64,000 nucleotides of DNA from Eucommia ulmoides. Taxonomy: Eukaryota; Streptophyta; Magnoliopsida; Garryales; Eucommiaceae. The notes beneath the pieces were generated by a model that saw nothing but the letters and a program-made list of their open reading frames with translations, was not told the DNA's origin and ran no database searches. Location of the stretch: positions 21,244,905 through 21,308,904 of the forward strand of contig CM028335.1 in assembly GCA_016647705.1 (NCBI GenBank), written 5' to 3'. Positions 54,546-64,000 of this stretch are shown here, one piece after another (the stretch's first letter is position 1; each line of letters begins with the position of its first letter). Made by a program: the position numbers and the translations under genes.

Positions 54546-55010
54546 CATAAAATTCATACATATTACACGTGTCACTAGGGGTTGCATGGTTTTTGGATAC
54601 TACTCATACTCATTATTGTTACCCTCTTAGTATATATATATAAACAAGAGTTATTTATGGCCATCAATTTTTTTTCTTTAATTTTTATGGCCATCAACGA
54701 ATGCTTAAGGGTTAAGTTTTATAAAAATTACATTAACCCCTTACAATTCTAAGCTAATTCATATTAAATTCAATAATTACACTTATTTCCCCAAACTTAT
54801 CAAGCATTTATTATAAATTTTCTTAATATAAAAACAACTCAAAAATATTAAACTTATATAAAATAATATTTTCAAAAATATAAATTTAACCTTTAACTCC
54901 AAAAATTATCAAGTATATATTTATATCACAAATTTACAAAATTGTCCACAAAAATATTAAACTTTTATAAAATAATACTTTTCAAAAATATAAATTTTTG
55001 GAGTATTACA
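48802..55010 (-). mobile_element. Non-coding LTR retrotransposon (LARD-like), whole outline
   Basis: LTRs 48,802-50,388 and about 53,443-55,010 are roughly 94% alike over the part I compared. The whole is flanked by the exact 5 bp duplication gcgat (48,797-48,801 and 55,011-55,015). On the minus strand the primer-binding site (TGGTATCAAAGC, at 53,431-53,442) follows the right-hand LTR, and a polypurine tract (AAGGGGGGTCGAT) precedes the left-hand LTR, so orientation is clear. The 3.05 kb interior has no gag or pol, which fits a large retrotransposon derivative moved by a partner's proteins. LTR divergence suggests an age of a few million years. It is younger than the hAT-like element around it. 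Confidence 0.88.
51630..52420. repeat. Duplicated block inside the non-coding LTR element
   Basis: Segments at about 51,655-51,895 and 52,205-52,415 both contain 'cctgtacaactgtgccatct', 'atctccaat', 'caccctaca' and 'gacgagaagacaa'. The period is about 550 bp. As the element has no genes, this duplicated block is its most conserved-looking internal feature. Confidence 0.8.
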
Positions 55011-55478
55011 GCGATGGCTGACAGTATTTGATTGGAGAAGTGAGTGAGCAATGTGTGCAGCTGTGATGAGAATTGAGAGTCCGAGAGTGTGTGTGTGTGA
55101 AAAGAGTGTGAGATATTAAATTAGAGTTAGAGTATAATATATATAATATGGATTAAATTATAATATTACATAAATTAAGGGTGATATTTATAAATATTTA
55201 TTAGTATATTTTTATTTTAAAATAATTTATTAAATTATCGTGTGACCTATTAAGTCTTTGTTATCGTGTAACCTGAACACCCGATAAATTATTATTGTAT
55301 CATTTGTGTCGCTTATCGGGTTATCGAGTAAACCCGATAATCTAACCTATTTTTTATCGTGTGTATCGGGTCAGACCCGATAACGACCTGCTACCCAATA
55401 AACTAAACTCATACCCAATAATTTTGTGTTAGTCTCATGTCGTGCTATTGTGTAAATACATGTTTTTCCAGCTCTAGA

Positions 55479-58130
55479 TAGTGCTCATCTTATGCACGTC
55501 CTCGTCAGTCTTTGTTTTTGTCTTGTACTCGTGGGTCTTGTGGGAGGAGGAGGTCTTTCTTCTCAAGCAAAATTCTTTGTGGATGACATTGATCTCGTTA
55601 TCCACCATCTTGGAGTCATCAGTATTGATATCCTCCGACCTTGGATGTGGCCGACCATGATCCTCTTTCATTTTTTGACCAGACCGATACTTGTCTCGGT
55701 GGTCACCTTTCCCTTCTTCAACCCTGTTCGCTCTCCGGACATAATTCCCAAGATACTCTCTCTAGATGGGGCCCTCTATTTTCTCGTGAAGCTGAAAGCA
55801 GTTCTCCGTAGAATGGCCTTAGTCTTGGTGTAATTCACAATATTTGTTCATCGATCTTCCCATAGGCTTATCTTTCAAGACTGGGGGCGGTGCAAAGAAA
55901 TCTCTCCCAGAGTTCTTCGCGAAGATTGTCACTATGGAGGCACTGAGTAGGGTAAAATATTGAGGCCAGTCTCTCGGGGAGTAAATGATCTTTGATCCTC
56001 GGGCAAGGGTCCAAGGTGCCCCTCCGCTTGTAACCTCTTCGGGCCTTGTTAGGGCCCTTTTGTTTATTCTTGCCTTTCTTCTTTTGGGCTCTTTTGCACT
56101 CTCTCTTGGTCACTGCCCACAAGTCAACATTGTGGAAGCAGGTGCCGCAGTCAAGCAATTAGTCTAATTTATCTGGAGGGTTGGCATAGAGGATATACGA
56201 GAACATCTAGTAAGAAAGCCTATCTATGAAGATGGTTATAGACAACCTATTAGAGAGCTCATCACAAGTATTTGTCACCCAGTTAAACTAATAGATGTAC
56301 TCCCCAAGTGACTTACCAACCTCCTCGCGGATCGTGAGGATGTGAGTGATGGTCTTCGACTTTTGTCGTAAGTGATTGAATTAAGACATGAATAATTGCT
56401 CGAGCTCATTGAAATTGGCAATGGAGGAGGGGGTCATGTGCTCAGGAACCATGTCCTCGCAACATTCGACAGGGTGAGTGGAAAAGATTTGTACCTCATT
56501 GTCACTAAGGTTGAATGTATGTCCATATGAGGGTGAAAGATGGACTGATGGTCCATAAAGTCCATCTTCCCATCATAAGTTGTCATTTGGGGGGGCATGA
56601 AGTGATGGTGCATGACCTCTTCGAGCACCTTGTTGACGAACAAAGACTTCACCTCGGTATTGGCTCTAGATGTCGACATTCCTCGGTAGATTTCTTGAAA
56701 ATACACTTCCATGTTAGTGAGTGACGCTCCACAATACCATTCCTAGGGGCATAACGATCCTTCATGTACACATGGCTGCCCGCTAGATGGATGTTGTGGT
56801 AACAGGATGGCGATGAATAGGAAAGGTCCCTTGTGCACTATCTTCTCAGCGGTAAAAATGGAGATCTAGATGCAGTTAGGGGACCACGTATTTATTCCCT
56901 ATTCTTGGGATCATTGCATTTTTTACGATCTCCGAGTGTAAGCTCATTAGAGTAAATCACCTGATTTCTTAACGGCTATGCCCGCTCCTCACGCCCTACA
57001 ATCTGGAGAGCTAGTTCCCTATCTGTTGAAGCCGATGATAGGTGGACAAAGAGGGGTCTGATGTAGACCTAGAATTCTCCAAGTTGTCGTTCTAGGTTAT
57101 CTATGGGGGAGGCATCCGCAGCACTAGAGGTCTATGCCATGAAATAACTAGAGGGAAAAATGGAAGGGCCCGTCTAGCTTGTGGGCGGGGGGTGGTCCTC
57201 AGTGGCCTACTCTTCGATCAAGGATTGGTAGACATCGGTGCAGTTTCCATAAGGGTTGTTCGGTTTGAGGACTGCTTACGACACGATTTTAATTTATTCT
57301 TTCAATTATCTGATCAAACCTTGTGATCGTCAAGTAGTAGTTGATTGGTGAATGATGATCTAAGGGAGACTTTTAATAGCATTTCCACAGACAATGTCAA
57401 TCTGTTGGTGTCGAAAATTGCTTAACACCCGTAGTTAGTTCGGTCAAAGTCCACGTGGAGATTTTCTTTGCGAAGTTGGTGAACTTAAATATGGTGTCCT
57501 CTGCCTAATCAATGATCCTCAGTCAAATCCTTGCAATCCAAGCCTATATTTGCACAAAGACCCGCTGGAGGTTTGCCTAACGAAGTCCCTCTGCCACGAG
57601 AGTAAAAGCTTGAGAGAAAAAAAGAATTCATAATTACTTAAGTAGAATCTCTTGCAATTACCTGGTGCATTTATTACTCGTTATTTATCGGAGGCGGGTC
57701 AAATTAGCCCCAAAATATTAGGGTCCTGAGAAAGGTAAATTAGAGTAAACTGCACGTAGCATGGCTTAAGCACTTGGGCCTTGAGTTTAGGCCCACTAAA
57801 AGGGCTCCATGGGTTAGCCCAAGTGATCAACAGACAGAGCCAACCCGCGGAGATACAAAATCCTTCTTGGTGGTGCGGAGGATCTGCCCGGTGGCCGCTA
57901 AGCGGTAGTGGGCCCAGGCGAAGTATTAGATTGCCACCGGGATCTGGTTGGTGGCTAATGAAAGAGCAATGCGGCTAGTCTTATCCTTGGTTAGTGGTCG
58001 TCAGGCAATTAACAAGGGTCACTATGTATTTCACCTCGCCACATGAAGCGTTGTGAGTCGTCTGGGATGCTTGACGGAATTATCCCTCACCGCTTGGTAA
58101 ATCTATCATTTAGAAGTAATGGATGATTTT
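55479..58130 (-). mobile_element. Ty3/Gypsy retrotransposon relic: LTR, primer-binding site and gag
   Basis: On the minus strand an LTR (from somewhere near 58,100 down to 57,403) ends ACACCAACA. It is followed by a primer-binding-site-like ATTGACATTGTCTGTGG, comparable to the usual TTGGCGCCGTCTGTGG of plant Gypsy elements. Downstream, 56,434-56,712 encodes the start of a gag domain (motifs MTTYDGKMDFMDH and FPLTLSNVARTWF). Gag-like sequence continues toward 55,500. It is broken with several lesions and has no recognisable pol. It is an old fossil, abutting the hAT-like element on its left. Confidence 0.75.
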
Positions 58131-58439
58131 TAGGGGTGCTTACCCAGGAGTCCCAAAAAGTGGCCGAAATCTACTACTTTTTCTTTGAACCGAGCCGTCC
58201 TTATGGTATTTTCGTGACTAAAATGCCCCTATTTAATGCACCACGTCATAAACACCATGTAATTACCTCCTCTTTATGTTGAACTAAATTAGATAACAAA
58301 AGACCAACTCTAGATAGAATAGAATGCTTATTTTGATCTCAATCCGAATGTGAAACAATAAAATTTTTACACAACAATTATGTTCGATTATTTTTTTTAA
58401 AAAAAAAGATATCAATCACATTTTTTTTGAATTACTTAT

Positions 58440-58920
58440 CGTAATGAGTGTGAATGTTACATGTAACATTTAGTACTGCACCATGTTACATGTAGCATTA
58501 AAACCAACCTAAAACTAAAACCCAACCAAAAGGTTAGTAACTAAACCATGTTACATGTAACATTCATGTAAAATCAATGTTACATGTAACATTAAAACCA
58601 AACCAAACCAAAACCAAAGTCAAAATGTTAGTAACTATATCTTGTTACATGTAATATTCATGTAACATCAATGTTACATCATATTATTGTATTTTTCATT
58701 TATATTTGCATGTTCAATGTGACATCCAATCTAACTAAGTTGACACTATAATGTTCGCATCGCATCTGATAATAACCCCTCGTTCTTTGCGTGTGGAATG
58801 TAACATTACCTGCGTCGAATTGTATTTCGTATAAATGCCACATGTAACATCTTCTAGTTCGTAAAAACTAAAAATTCTGGAAATACCATATTATATGTAA
58901 CATGAATGCGAAAACTGAAA
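58440..58920. repeat. Array of palindromic ATGTTACATGTAACAT motifs
   Basis: Full or partial copies occur near 58,448, 58,483, 58,549, 58,577, 58,643, 58,668 and 58,840, with shorter tgtaacat pieces in between. Two larger repeat units share 'aaccaaaagg'/'aaccaaagtc' and 'ttagtaacta' next to the palindrome. The surroundings (58,130-59,440) are otherwise AT-rich with no gene recognised. Confidence 0.75.
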
Positions 58921-59639
58921 CTAATGAAAGAAAATAGTGAATTTGATATCGCGTTGAAGATCTTGTTTAGACGAATTTAAATATATAATTAGATTGTAAA
59001 AAAAAAAATATGTATAACAATAGTTATTTTTAATTTAATAAAATGATTTGTTGAATATGGAAACTCTCAATCCCTATGATAGAATTTTCATTGCCACATA
59101 TAACGTGAGGACAAATCTATCAATAAGAAATATACGGATGCCGATTTTGGGACTGAAATGTATATGAGAACTATGAAAGAGGCGTTAACTAATTAAGTAG
59201 CGAATTTTGTTGGTAGATTAGTTATTAATATGGATTCATAGATTCCATAAGGTAATTTTTCTTGATTTTTATATACCATAAAAAAGGGGAGAATGCAAGA
59301 TCGTGAAACTTGTAACCTGCCAAAAAAATTTAGCCTCATTGGGTGTGAAAATTAAAAATATGTCCAGATGTAAAAGATTTACTGCATTTTGCGTGTACGT
59401 TGAACCGACTATTAGATAATTAGTTCAAATTCGTTGTAACCAAAAAAAAAATTAAATAATAATAATAATAATAATAAGTTCCAATCCAAGAAATAAATTA
59501 TTGGCAGGAGTCGAAGTCTTGAATTTTTATTTTAAAAAATAAAGACTTGACCAATCAAATTAATTAAAAATGTAAAAGTTTGCTTCTTTAGTTTTCCTAA
59601 ATAATCAAGTCCCACCATACATTAAACATAGTTACCTCT

Positions 59640-59857
59640 TTGATATTAGTCCGTCCTACTAGCAAGAGAATGTACTCTATTTTTTTATTAACCAGAGTTC
59701 AACTCTCCTAGAGAACACTTTGAGAATTAAATCTTGAATGTACCAGACCAATGTGAAGGAATGCGCCCTTAAGATCGCTCGGTGAAGTGATTAGTCGAGG
59801 TGCGCGTAAACTGGCTCAAACTCACTTTACCATATAAAAAAAAAAAAAAAAAAAAAA
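59640..59857 (+). mobile_element. tRNA-derived SINE with A tail
   Basis: The A box-like region (attagtccgtcctactag), B box-like 'gagttcaactctc' and the family tail (cggtgaagtgattagtcgag, then tgcgcgtaaactggct) end in an A-run at 59,837-59,857. This is the best-preserved of the SINE copies here (others at 42.6, 43.9 and 61.3 kb). An (AAT)n tract precedes it near 59,454-59,477. The foldback element begins about 10 bases beyond the tail. Confidence 0.7.
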
Positions 59858-59867
59858 CCATATTGGG

Positions 59868-60131
59868 GTCCCTAAAGATAAAAAATAACCAAAATGAATC
59901 ATTTTTTCACTTAATTACCGAATGGGGTCTATCCGGCCTTGTGATGGCCGGTTTCTACCATTTTAAATCTTTTTATTTATTTATTTATTAAAACCAGCCT
60001 TCGCAAGGCCGGTTTGAAAATAGGGGACTGCTACCATGGCAACCCCCCTCCCCCAATTATATATATATTTGTAGTTTTAACTAATTAATTTGTATATATA
60101 ATTTTTAATTTTAAATTATTAAATAAATTTT

Positions 60132-60219
<88 letters not shown>

Positions 60220-61288
60220 TGATTCAACCCCCACCCACCTCCCCCAAACCCAAATTCGGCCTTGCCATGACCGGATTTGGTTTTGGGGGTTAAGTAAAAT
60301 TATATAATTTCACTTAACTCCCACTCCCCACCACCCTACTCCCCACCCTGCCCCAATTATATATATATTGATTCAAACCATACCCCCAACTCCCCTCACC
60401 GTCAATGGATTTGGTTTCGGGGGAGGGGGTTAAGTGAAATTAATAAAAACGGTTTTATTTGTCATTGTATTAAAACTAGGCAACCAAAAATGTAATTTTT
60501 CTATTTTTTTTTGTTTTTTCTACTTGTTTGGGCATTACTTAACCCATTTTTATTATATTATAATTTTTTTTAACAAGCTTATTTTTATTTTTTTTCATAT
60601 AGTTTATACACTACAATAATTTTTTCAGAAATTCAAATTTATTGTATTATATAATAGTCGCTATAATTTTTTTATATAAAAAATTACAGTTACTTTTATA
60701 ACGTATAAAAAAAAAATTGATTCAAACCATATCTCCAACCCCCCTCCTGCCCCACCCACCCCAAATGGTTAAGTAAAATTACAAATTATATATACAAATT
60801 AATTAGTTAAACTATAAATATATACAAATTAATTAGTTAAAACTATAATGGGGAGGGGGGAGGGGGGTAAGTGACATTAATTTCACTTACCTCTCCTTCC
60901 CCAACCACCCCACTCCCCACCCTCCCCCAATTATATATATATATTTATAGTTTTATAATTTGTATATATATTTATAATTTTAAACTTTGTTTAATATTTT
61001 TAAATTAAAAATTATATATACAAATTAATTAGTTATATATACAAATTAATTAGTTAAAACTACAAATATATATAATTGGGGGAGTGGGGGGTTAAGTGAA
61101 ATTATATAATTGCACTTAACCCCCAAACCAAATCCAGCCCTTATTTTCAAAACCGGCCTTGTGAAGGCCGGTTTTAATAAAAAATTATATTAAAATGGTA
61201 GAAACCGACCATCACAAGACCGGATAGACCCCATTCAATAATTAAGTGAAAAATGGACTCATTTTGGTTATATTTTATCTTTAGGGAC
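59868..61288. mobile_element. Foldback element with ~170 bp inverted ends and an (AT)n core
   Basis: Ends start GTCCCTAAAGATAAAA on both strands. They share 'aatggggtctatccgg', 'gatggccggtttctaccatt' and 'ccggccttcacaaggccggt' (right-hand version). The interior consists of alternating C-rich blocks (cttaaccccc, ctccccacc), their inverted copies, and AT-rich 'caaattaattagttaaaact' repeats, plus a perfect (AT)n of about 80 bp at 60,136-60,217. No coding sequence. The end sequence is MULE-like, but no clean target duplication was seen. Confidence 0.75.
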
Positions 61289-61309
61289 TTCACTATGTAA
61301 AGAGCTCCT

Positions 61310-61460
61310 CAAGATGTGTTGGTTTGATTATTAAGGAGAGATGTTTTATTTTTTTTGTCAATCAGGATTCAATTCTATTACTTTAGAAATTACATCTTGA
61401 ATTTAATTTTGAATGTATCAAAATGATATGAGAGAGTCCAATTGATAATATTATATCATT
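61310..61460 (+). mobile_element. SINE fragment
   Basis: 'ggagagatgttttatttttt', then 'caatcaggattcaattct' and 'acatcttgaatttaattttg', matches the middle of the 59.6 kb SINE (agagaatgtactctattttt, then accagagttcaactct and 'aaatcttgaatgtacca'). Head and tail are eroded. Confidence 0.5.
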
Positions 61461-61796
61461 GTACGATGACTTCGATTCTTTGGAGTTAGTGATGGAAATT
61501 CAATGGCTTTAAGGTAACAACGAATGACGGAAAGAAGAATAAAATAAAAAGATAGATGTTTGCATAAAAGTCCTAAAGGTTGTTGAAGGGCTTTCTTGTA
61601 ATTAGCCATGAACTCAATATCATAAATTTTCTAGAACTATTGTGAAGGACTGGTATAACAACTTCCATCCGGAGGCAATATTCTTGTAACCACAACATTG
61701 GCATGAATTGCCCTAGCCGAGATCAACTGATTTTAATTTTTCAAATTATAATTTTTAATGATGTCCAAATCTACAATATATTCCTTCCAACCTTTA

Positions 61797-62872
61797 CGGC
61801 ATGTTTGGTTGGATGAAATCGAGGGCGGAATGGAATCGCATTCCGCCCTCGATTCCTATTCCGTTGTTTGGTTCTCCAATGGAATCACTTTTGTGATTCC
61901 ATTGTAATGAAATTGGATGAAATGGAATTCCATTTGAGATGGGATGGAATGGAATTCCAACCCAATGGAATCAATATCTTAAATTATATGATAACCCTTA
62001 TAATTAAGTCCTTGAAAATTGAGAACAAAAACAAAAATTAGAGAACATAAATTGAAATTGGAGAACAGAAAGTTGGGAATAGAAATAGAAAATTGAGAAC
62101 AAAAAATTGAGAACAGAACTAGAAAATTGAGAACAAAAATAGAAAATTAAAGAACAGGAAATTGAGAACATAAACTAAAAATTGAGAACAAAAACATAAA
62201 ATTAAATAACAGAAAATTGATAACAGAAACAGAAAATTGAGAACATAAACTGAAAATTGAGAACAAAAATATAAAATTAGAGAACGAAAAATTGAGAACG
62301 AAAACTGAAAATTGAGAACAAAAACATAAAATTAGAGAATAGAAACAGAAAATTGAGAACAAAAACATAAAATTAAATAATAGAAAATTGAGAACGGAAA
62401 CCGAAAATTGAGAATAAAAACAAAAAATTGAGAACAAAAATAAAAAATTTAGAACATAAACTGAAAATTGAGAACAAAAAATAGAAAATTAGAGAACGAA
62501 AAATTGAAAAAGGAAACTGAAAATTGAGAACAAAAACAAAAATTAAAAAATAGAAACTGAAAATTGAGAACAAAAATAGAAATTAGAGAACGAAAATTTA
62601 AAATTGAGTTGAATAGTGAAATATAATAAAATGAGGAAATGAATAGAATAGTGAAATATAATAAATTTTATTATAACCAACCAAGAAGAGAATTGAATAA
62701 TAATTTTATAAGGGCAAAATAGAAATTTTACTATATTTCATTATTCTATTCTTTCTTTCATTCCAGACCAACCAAACAAGAGAATGAAATAGTGATTCCA
62801 TTCACAATTCCATTTCATTCTTTCTTCCATTCCATTCCACCCTCATTCCATTCCGTCTAACCAAACATGCCG
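61797..62872. mobile_element. Tourist-like (PIF/Harbinger) MITE, 1.08 kb
   Basis: Inverted ends CGGCATGTTTGGTT are flanked by a TTA target duplication (61,794-61,796 and 62,873-62,875), the hallmark of PIF/Harbinger-type elements. Subterminal sequence is rich in 'ggaatggaat' on both sides. No transposase. The centre (61,990-62,610) is a minisatellite, listed separately. Confidence 0.82.
61990..62610. repeat. Minisatellite of 'gaaaattgagaacaaaaac' type
   Basis: Roughly 28 to 30 units of about 20-23 bp (variants: aaaattgagaacaaaaacat, aaattagagaacgaaaaatt) fill 620 bp. Some higher-order repetition is visible. It creates Phe/Ser/Leu-rich open frames on the minus strand that are by-products of the repeat. 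Confidence 0.92.
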
Positions 62873-63129
62873 TTAGTTCATACAAAATAATAAACTATTG
62901 ACATTGTGTAACAATAAATAGTGATTTTAATAGAAATTTCATAGAGCATCAACTTAAAAACTTATGCATACCTTGACCTGACAATCGCCTTACTATTTAT
63001 AGATGTAGAAATACTTGTTCAGATCTTGGTCAATCCTCATTAATGTCTACAAAATTCGTGGGATTGAAGGACTTATACCTATTAAATGAGATGTACTATT
63101 CCCTTTCTTTATTTAATGGGATTCGATAA

Positions 63130-63684
63130 TTGTTCCCAAGTAGGGATCATGACCCAAGCTTGAGACGTGCTTTGGGATATCCTCAGTTACTTGAGGATGA
63201 ACCAGCTTGAATAGACTTAAGCTCATGGTTTGACCATATCGAAGTGGTAACCGATAATGGGAATGACCTTGGTATTCATCTCGGGTCTCGGGAAAAACCT
63301 CGGGAATCCACGTGTCATGCTTGGGCTCATGTGTGTGTTGTGTGAGTTTTCTTCTGACACATGTCCTAATACAAAACTTTCTGAAATATCCCTTATCAGA
63401 TATCTGTTGCTCCCGAGCAGGGATCATGGCCCAAGCTTGAGATGTGCTTTGGGATATCCTCAGTTACCTAAGGATGAACTAGCTCGAACAGACCGAAGCT
63501 CATGGTTTGACTATATTGAAGTGGTAACCGATAATACGAATGGCCTTGGTATTCATCTCGGGTCTCGGGCAAAATCCTCAGGAATCCACGTGTTATGCTT
63601 GGGCTCATGTGTGTGTTGTGTGAGTTTTCTTCTAACACGTGTCCTTATACAGAACTTCCCGAAATATCCCTTATCAGATATCTG
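63130..63684. repeat. Two-copy tandem duplication, 277 bp unit
   Basis: Units at 63,130-63,406 and 63,407-63,683 are about 90% alike. Both contain 'gggatcatg.cccaagcttg', a CACGTG-type box (ccacgtgtcatg/ccacgtgttatg) and 'aatatcccttatcagatatc'. A third unit seems to begin at 63,684 (tgctcttcctgag) but diverges at once. The style and GC content recall an LTR or leader of a plant retrotransposon. The remaining sequence to 64,000 holds no recognised gene. Confidence 0.8.
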
Positions 63685-64000
63685 CTCTTCCTGAGGCCAG
63701 AGAATGTTGGGATTGGGAATATATGGTCGAGATAGAGGATGAAGTCTCGAGGTTCGAAATAAAAATTTAAATAGTTGCGTCACTTCGAGTTTTGAGAGCA
63801 AACTTGCATTTAATGCCTGTACGATTTGAATGACATGTCGCTTTGTTTCCTAATGACGATTGACATCTCTGTTAACCCTAGAGGGTTTGATCCTTTGCGG
63901 TTCTACTCGTCTTCTGCCTGTAGATGTCCTCGGCAGAGATAGAGTCCATCAATGAAGTAAATACCGAGGAAAGAGTCTTGGACAATGCCTAAGCTATTTC

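Larger units (their letters stand above)
48255..55478. mobile_element. hAT-like non-autonomous element, split by an LTR retrotransposon
   Basis: The right end, read inward, starts tagagctggaaaaaca and continues with repeated acgac/cacga and 'cgataa' motifs. The left end (tagctcgagactgatcgtgt) starts similarly and is followed by the same kinds of subterminal cgtgtc/cacgac motifs. Removing the LTR element leaves about 1 kb. Subterminal motif clusters of this kind are usual in plant hAT MITEs. No 8 bp target duplication was found, so the limits are approximate. Confidence 0.4.

Noticed and set aside
55492-56167. Plus-strand frames over the Gypsy relic
   Set aside because: They are antisense shadows of the minus-strand gag region.
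62147-62573. Phe/Ser/Leu-rich open frames on the minus strand
   Set aside because: By-products of the stop-free minisatellite in the Tourist-like MITE.

Overview
The window looks like nuclear DNA of a flowering plant, most likely a eudicot. It is AT-rich, holds two intron-bearing housekeeping genes with plant-type splice sites, and is otherwise filled with plant transposable elements: LINE, SINE, MULE, Helitron, PIF/Harbinger, LTR retrotransposons and MITEs. I do not name a species.

Layout. (1) 1-10,180, minus strand: the 5' part of a ubiquitin-like/BAG6-like co-chaperone gene. Eleven coding exons join in phase and the gene runs off the left edge. A 3.6 kb intron in its 5' UTR holds a dead LINE. 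(2) 10,180-17,080: AT-rich intergenic DNA with a ~330 bp tandem repeat, a complete MULE (13,334-14,892, 9 bp target duplication), an unclassified element with inverted ends (15,182-16,700) and one orphan exon-like segment. (3) 17,081-23,395: a minus-strand Helitron interrupted by a 3.1 kb solo LTR with an exact 5 bp target duplication. (4) 23,400-30,710: a gag-like relic, then a 4.4 kb PIF/Harbinger element with both its genes (Myb/SANT-like protein and HARBI1-type nuclease), apparently nested in an older TIR element. (5) 31,680-35,334, plus strand: a complete 40S ribosomal protein S11 gene (159 aa, six coding exons) with site II and telo-box promoter motifs. (6) 35,400-44,450: tandem and direct duplications, a long array of palindromic motifs and SINE relics. 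(7) 44,497-46,626: a foldback MULE-like element with ~825 bp arms and a 10 bp target duplication. (8) 47,200-58,130: nested LTR material, including a coding-free minus-strand LTR retrotransposon (48,802-55,010) inside a hAT-like element, and a Ty3/Gypsy relic with gag and primer-binding site. (9) 58,290-64,000: a second palindrome array, a SINE, a foldback element, a Tourist-like MITE carrying a minisatellite, and a 277 bp tandem duplication.

Only the BAG6-like gene and RPS11 are convincing host genes. Nothing suggests that they work together. The main interest is the transposon stratigraphy: at least five insertions can be dated relative to one another by nesting and target-site duplications. 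Splice sites, exon phases, inverted repeats and target duplications were read directly. Family assignments come from remembered motifs, not from searches.
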